The translations under genes were made by a program, and so were the position numbers. A DNA stretch of 9,019 bases. Source: Vulcanimicrobiota bacterium. GTDB taxonomy: Bacteria; Vulcanimicrobiota; Vulcanimicrobiia; Eremiobacterales; Eremiobacteraceae. Shown here in pieces: positions 5,976 to 9,019 of the stretch. The first letter of the stretch is position 1. Every line of letters begins with the position of its first letter. The stretch lies in the NCBI GenBank assembly GCA_019232725.1, contig JAFANK010000251.1:1-9019 (forward strand), in the 5' to 3' direction. Below the pieces are notes generated by a model. That model saw only the letters and a program-made list of their open reading frames with translations. It was not told the DNA's origin and did not search any database.

Positions 5976-7529
5976 TCAGTTTGAAAAGCGTAACCCTCGC
6001 TCTGTAACGTATTTTTCAAGCGCGCTCGCCGCAACCGTTCCTGAGGTCGCGACTGCGATGTAGCCGTCGGGCCGCACGAGACAAAAGGCGTCTTTCTCCA
6101 AACCGGCCTCATGCGCTCGCTCGGACCACGCCATTATGTGTACGGGCAAGTGCAACTGTTCGCACGCTGCGATCAGGTCGCTGCTCGCGTCGCCATAGAC
6201 ATGTCCTTGCCAATCAAGCGAAACCAAAGGCGCGAAGTTGTCGATGCCATCGCTTGCGATCCAAGGCAGGCGTTCGCCGCCCTCGACGTGCCCTGCCTTG
6301 CCGAACGCAAGCGGCCCATGTTCGTAACTAATACGTATTTGCGAGACCATGCCGAACAAGGCGTGCCGCCCGAGTTCGAACTTCGTTCCCAAAGTGAACA
6401 CGAGTGGAATGAAAAAGCGGCGGATCGCTTCGCCCTTCAACCCGCCCGACACGAACTGCGTGAAGGCCCTGTCCGTCGTCGCGACGAGGGTGCGCGCGAA
6501 CGGTATGCGCTCGGCCTCATACGATTCGAGTAGCGTCGGCGCCGCCCGTCGCCGGGCGACCATTGCAAGTTTCCACCCAAGATTGATGGCGTCGCCGATG
6601 CCGGTGTTCATGCCCTGGCCGCCGACGGGACTATGAACGTGTCCGGCATCGCCGCAGATGAATGCCCGACCGACTTGAAAATGGTCAGCGACGCGGTGGT
6701 GCACCCGATAGGTCGCAAACCAGTTCACCTGGGTCACCCGTTTACCGATCAATGGCTCGACATGCGGGCGTAGCTCTTCGAAACTGAGATCCGCCCCCGT
6801 ATCCACTTCGGAGGGCACAAGACCGATGAGGCGCTGCACGCCGCGAGAACGTACCGGCAAGAGTATCGCAAGCGTTTTCACCCCCAAGTTGAGGAACAGA
6901 TCGCGCTCGAACCCGCCTTCTATCTGCACATCTGCGACGTAGTAGAGCTGCGGGTACGTGCCGCCCACGAAGCCAAGCTTGAGCGTCTCGCGCACGGTGC
7001 TGTGGGCGCCATCGCAGCCGCATAGATACTCTGCACGCACCTGCTCGGTGCGGTTATCCCCGTGCTCGAGCCTTGCCGTGATGCTGGCTCCATCCTGATC
7101 GAAATCTGTGAGCTTTGTCCCCCATTCGACTTCCACACCGGCATCTTGCAGCTTGGCCACGAGCAACCGCTGGTGATCGTCCTGGGGAAAGGCGAGCGCG
7201 AATGGATACGGGCTCAAACCTTTGCCGAGATCGCGGAACGTTACGCTCAGCACCTCGAAGCCCTTGCTCGACGAGTCACCGCCCTCGCGCAGATGTACTC
7301 GCTCCATCTTCACGCCCGAGGCGATGACCTCGTCGGCAAAACCAAATTGCTGGTAGAACTCGAGCGTGCGCGCCTGTACCGCCATCGCTCGCGATTGGTC
7401 GCCGGCTGCTTCAGCTTGATCGATGAGCCGAACAGGAATACCGCGTCGCGCGAGGCTGAGCGCCAGCACAAGGCCGGTCGGCCCGGCGCCGGCGATGAGG
7501 ACAGTCGGCCGGTCTTGCGTGCTTGACAA
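5976..7529 (-). CDS. Class A FAD-dependent aromatic monooxygenase (hydroxylase)
   Basis: This is a cytoplasmic single-component flavoprotein hydroxylase (FAD_binding_3 type), using NAD(P)H and O2 to hydroxylate an aromatic ring. Visible motifs are the dinucleotide fold AGAGPTGLVLALSLARRG (13-30), an RAMAVQARTLEFY segment (47-59), the DG motif GCDGAHSTVRETL (171-183), and the GD motif FICGDAGHVHSPVGGQGMN (290-308). The C-terminal domain (about 405-517) is thioredoxin-like, as in phenol, MhpA and PgaE/RdmE-type enzymes, ending in the family-typical LVRPDGYIAVA. The 517-residue length is normal. The start is TTG at 7529: the FAD fold begins ten residues later, no ATG occurs before codon 49, and the upstream gene's stop is only 8 bases away. 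The ribosome site is weak, so translational coupling to the methyltransferase is likely. The substrate is unknown; relatives act either in aromatic catabolism or in polyketide tailoring. Confidence 0.92.
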   Translation of the reverse strand: MSSTQDRPTVLIAGAGPTGLVLALSLARRGIPVRLIDQAEAAGDQSRAMAVQARTLEFYQQFGFADEVIASGVKMERVHLREGGDSSSKGFEVLSVTFRDLGKGLSPYPFALAFPQDDHQRLLVAKLQDAGVEVEWGTKLTDFDQDGASITARLEHGDNRTEQVRAEYLCGCDGAHSTVRETLKLGFVGGTYPQLYYVADVQIEGGFERDLFLNLGVKTLAILLPVRSRGVQRLIGLVPSEVDTGADLSFEELRPHVEPLIGKRVTQVNWFATYRVHHRVADHFQVGRAFICGDAGHVHSPVGGQGMNTGIGDAINLGWKLAMVARRRAAPTLLESYEAERIPFARTLVATTDRAFTQFVSGGLKGEAIRRFFIPLVFTLGTKFELGRHALFGMVSQIRISYEHGPLAFGKAGHVEGGERLPWIASDGIDNFAPLVSLDWQGHVYGDASSDLIAACEQLHLPVHIMAWSERAHEAGLEKDAFCLVRPDGYIAVATSGTVAASALEKYVTERGLRFSN

Positions 7530-7536
7530 GTTCGTC

Positions 7537-8358
7537 TTAACTCGCGGCTTTCGCCCAAGCCTGGATGATGCGAGGGCCAGCGATGATGCTCATCGGGTTT
7601 TCGGCGAACTCGTACATTTCGGCGACGAGCGCTTCCATCTCAGCCCGCGACGCCAACCCTTCGGTGATGATCGCGTCCGCGGAGAAATCCACCGTGAGGG
7701 GCAAAATGGTCTTTGGCTCCCCGCGTATATGCGCATGCTGAACCACGCCGACTTGCACGTCCTGGAAGCCGGCCGCGGCGAGCATGGACGGCAGCCGTGG
7801 GCCGATATTGGCGTTCGCGCCGCGCCGCTCGATCGTTTTGACGTACAGCTCGACACCACGCGCGAGCGCCCTGCTTTCCGGTTCGGAAAAAAAGCCGTAG
7901 AATTGCGTGTCCGCGACGACGATGGTGCCGCCGGGGCGTAGAGCGCCGTGGATAGTCGCGAGCAGTTTTTGCGGGTTACGCAAATGCGAGAGGACAAAGC
8001 GTATGTGGACGAAGTCGAACTGCAAAGGGAGCTCGCCCTGCTCCAGGTCGATGACGCGAAATGCGACGTTCTCGAGCCGCTGGGCACGAGCTTCCCGCTG
8101 TGCGATGTCGATCTTCACGGCGTCGATGTCGATGCCGAGCACCGATCCATCGGGTGCGACCAGCCGCGCGAGCTCAAAGCAGACGTCGCCGCCGCCGCAC
8201 CCGACGTCGAGACACGCCATGCCGGGTGCAACGCCGGCGCGCTGAAGCAAATCCAACGTGGACTGCCGGTGGATCTGGGAAAGAAGCCGCAGCCGTTCTC
8301 GGCCCTCGGCTCCGCCACGGATCACATAGTTCGTCTTGCGTGCTTCAGGGGCCATCAT
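7537..8358 (-). CDS. Class I SAM-dependent methyltransferase
   Basis: This is a soluble Rossmann-fold methyltransferase of the UbiE-like type, transferring a methyl group from S-adenosylmethionine to a small molecule. Counting from the ATG at 8358 (273 residues): NYVIRGGAEGRERLRLLS (10-27) is a signature N-terminal segment of one widespread family of about 270 residues; LDVGCGGGD (50-58) is motif I; GIDID (75-79) holds the acidic residue that binds the ribose; FVHIRFVLSHL (116-126) and LRPGGTIVVADTQF (140-153) are motifs IV and V. The late EGLASRAEMEALVAEMY is also typical. The reading frame stays open to a TTG at 8412 (291 residues), but the extra 18 residues look unlike coding sequence and the family starts near NYVIRGG, so ATG 8358 or 8355 is preferred. 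The stop lies 7 bases before the hydroxylase start, so the two form an operon; together they suggest hydroxylation and methylation of one substrate (inference). Confidence 0.9.
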   Translation of the reverse strand: MMAPEARKTNYVIRGGAEGRERLRLLSQIHRQSTLDLLQRAGVAPGMACLDVGCGGGDVCFELARLVAPDGSVLGIDIDAVKIDIAQREARAQRLENVAFRVIDLEQGELPLQFDFVHIRFVLSHLRNPQKLLATIHGALRPGGTIVVADTQFYGFFSEPESRALARGVELYVKTIERRGANANIGPRLPSMLAAAGFQDVQVGVVQHAHIRGEPKTILPLTVDFSADAIITEGLASRAEMEALVAEMYEFAENPMSIIAGPRIIQAWAKAAS

Positions 8359-8436
8359 ATCGCTCGCTCTGGTCGCCGCCGCATTCGATGAGCGCCCGCA
8401 ATGAACCCGCAAAGCAAATAAAGAAGCGCGTGGGGT

Positions 8437-9019
8437 GTGAAGACACAGACGTATGTTCTTATCGGTGGAGGCGTCACGAGCGTCAGCGCCGCCGATGCGC
8501 TCCGAAGCAAGGGCTTCGATGGCGCGATCGTCTTGCTGGGGGACGAATCTGAGTATCCGTACGAACGACCGCCGCTGTCGAAATCGTTCCTACGATCCGA
8601 AATAACAAGACCTGAAATCGCACTACGCCCGGCCGACTTTTACGCACAGCGCGCGATCGATCTACGGGTCGACACCGCCGTTGAGGCAATCAACCCGCAT
8701 GAACGCCGAGTGCAACTCAAGCAAGGCCAACAACTGGCGTACGACAAGCTGCTCGTCGCTACCGGGGCGTCTCCGCGCACGCTGAAGGTTCCCGGCGCTG
8801 AGCTTTCCGGGATCCATTATCTGCGCAGTGCGCATGACTGCGAGCGTATAAAGGAGGGACTCGCTGCAAAGCCGCGCGTGCTTGTCATCGGGACCGGGTT
8901 CATTGGCTGCGAGGTTGCCGCGTCCGTCCGCAAGCTGGGCTGCGAGACCGTCCTGGTCGGTCCGACGCTGCCACTCGAGCATGTGCTCGGCCGAGAAGTC
9001 GCGGAGTTGTACGCCCGCT
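8437..9019 (+). CDS. FAD/NAD(P)-dependent oxidoreductase, ferredoxin/rubredoxin reductase type (truncated at window edge)
   Basis: This is a two-dinucleotide-domain flavoprotein that typically carries electrons from NAD(P)H through FAD to a ferredoxin or rubredoxin serving a P450 or ring dioxygenase. Visible are the FAD fold VLIGGGVTSVSAADAL (7-22), YPYERPPLSKSFLR (40-53), which is the hallmark of putidaredoxin reductase/BphA4-like enzymes, the LLVATGASPRTL segment (105-116), and the NAD(P) fold VLVIGTGFIGCEVAAS (148-163). The first glycine motif ends in Ser rather than Gly or Ala, as in BphA4-like GAGLAS sequences. About 194 residues of a usual 390-410 are present. The start is GTG at 8437, the only in-frame start after a stop at 8419-8421; the ribosome site (AAGAAG, 8421-8426) is weak. 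It is divergent from the methyltransferase across 78 bases. Its electron partner is not in the window, and a disulfide-reductase role is unlikely because no CxxxxC redox pair is seen. Confidence 0.9.
   Translation, partial: MKTQTYVLIGGGVTSVSAADALRSKGFDGAIVLLGDESEYPYERPPLSKSFLRSEITRPEIALRPADFYAQRAIDLRVDTAVEAINPHERRVQLKQGQQLAYDKLLVATGASPRTLKVPGAELSGIHYLRSAHDCERIKEGLAAKPRVLVIGTGFIGCEVAASVRKLGCETVLVGPTLPLEHVLGREVAELYAR

Noticed and set aside
7423..7941. Open plus-strand frame of 172 codons across the hydroxylase/methyltransferase junction
   Set aside because: It is antisense to two genes with clear catalytic motifs and shows no domain of its own.
8359..8412. N-terminal extension of the methyltransferase to a TTG at 8412
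   Set aside because: The added residues are unlike the family, which starts close to NYVIRGG. The two ATGs at 8358 and 8355 fit family length.
8409..8426. AT-rich patch in the methyltransferase/reductase gap as a promoter
   Set aside because: The best -10 match (TTTATT on the minus strand) is 4 of 6 with no -35 partner, and the plus strand offers only 3 of 6. It is too weak to list.

Overview
The window is a GC-rich bacterial segment, densely coded on both strands. No stretch longer than about 140 bases lacks a gene, and there are no rRNA or tRNA genes, CRISPR arrays, insertion sequences or phage genes. Seven genes are supported, plus a truncated one at each edge counted among them: an edge-truncated cyclase/ATPase, a lipoprotein, a radical SAM enzyme, a DUF488 protein, an LCP-family protein, a flavoprotein hydroxylase, a methyltransferase and an edge-truncated flavin reductase (eight CDS in total). 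The mix of a class III cyclase fused to an NTPase, an HpnJ-type hopanoid radical SAM protein, an LCP protein with a LytR_C tail and a poorly conserved lipoprotein would suit an environmental, non-model phylum such as Eremiobacterota/Vulcanimicrobiota or a similar soil lineage. That placement is inference from protein style only.

Layout. 1-1035 (minus) is the N-terminal part of a cyclase/ATPase regulator that runs off the left edge. It is divergent, across 139 bases, from a secreted lipoprotein of unknown function (1175-2707, plus). The lipoprotein converges on an HpnJ-type radical SAM gene (2704-4167, minus), and the two stop codons share one CTAG palindrome. A 59-base divergent region with an AT-rich core separates the radical SAM gene from a plus-strand pair, DUF488 (4227-4763) and LCP (4794-5954). 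The LCP gene converges, with a 21-base gap, on a minus-strand pair: SAM methyltransferase (7537-8358) followed after 7 bases by a class A FAD aromatic hydroxylase (5976-7529, TTG start). Divergent from the methyltransferase is a ferredoxin-reductase-type flavoprotein (8437 onward, GTG start), cut by the right edge.

How the genes may work together. HpnJ modifies the polar head of bacteriohopanepolyols, and LCP enzymes attach glycopolymers to the cell wall, so the middle of the window leans to cell-envelope functions, with the lipoprotein possibly in the same theme. The right part looks like a small tailoring set: the hydroxylase and methyltransferase are very probably co-transcribed and could hydroxylate and then methylate an aromatic compound, and the reductase next door could feed electrons to another oxygenase outside the window. 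I found no convincing previously undescribed system here. The points most worth checking are the HpnJ homologue with no other hopanoid gene beside it, the hydroxylase/methyltransferase/reductase set, and the unrecognised lipoprotein.
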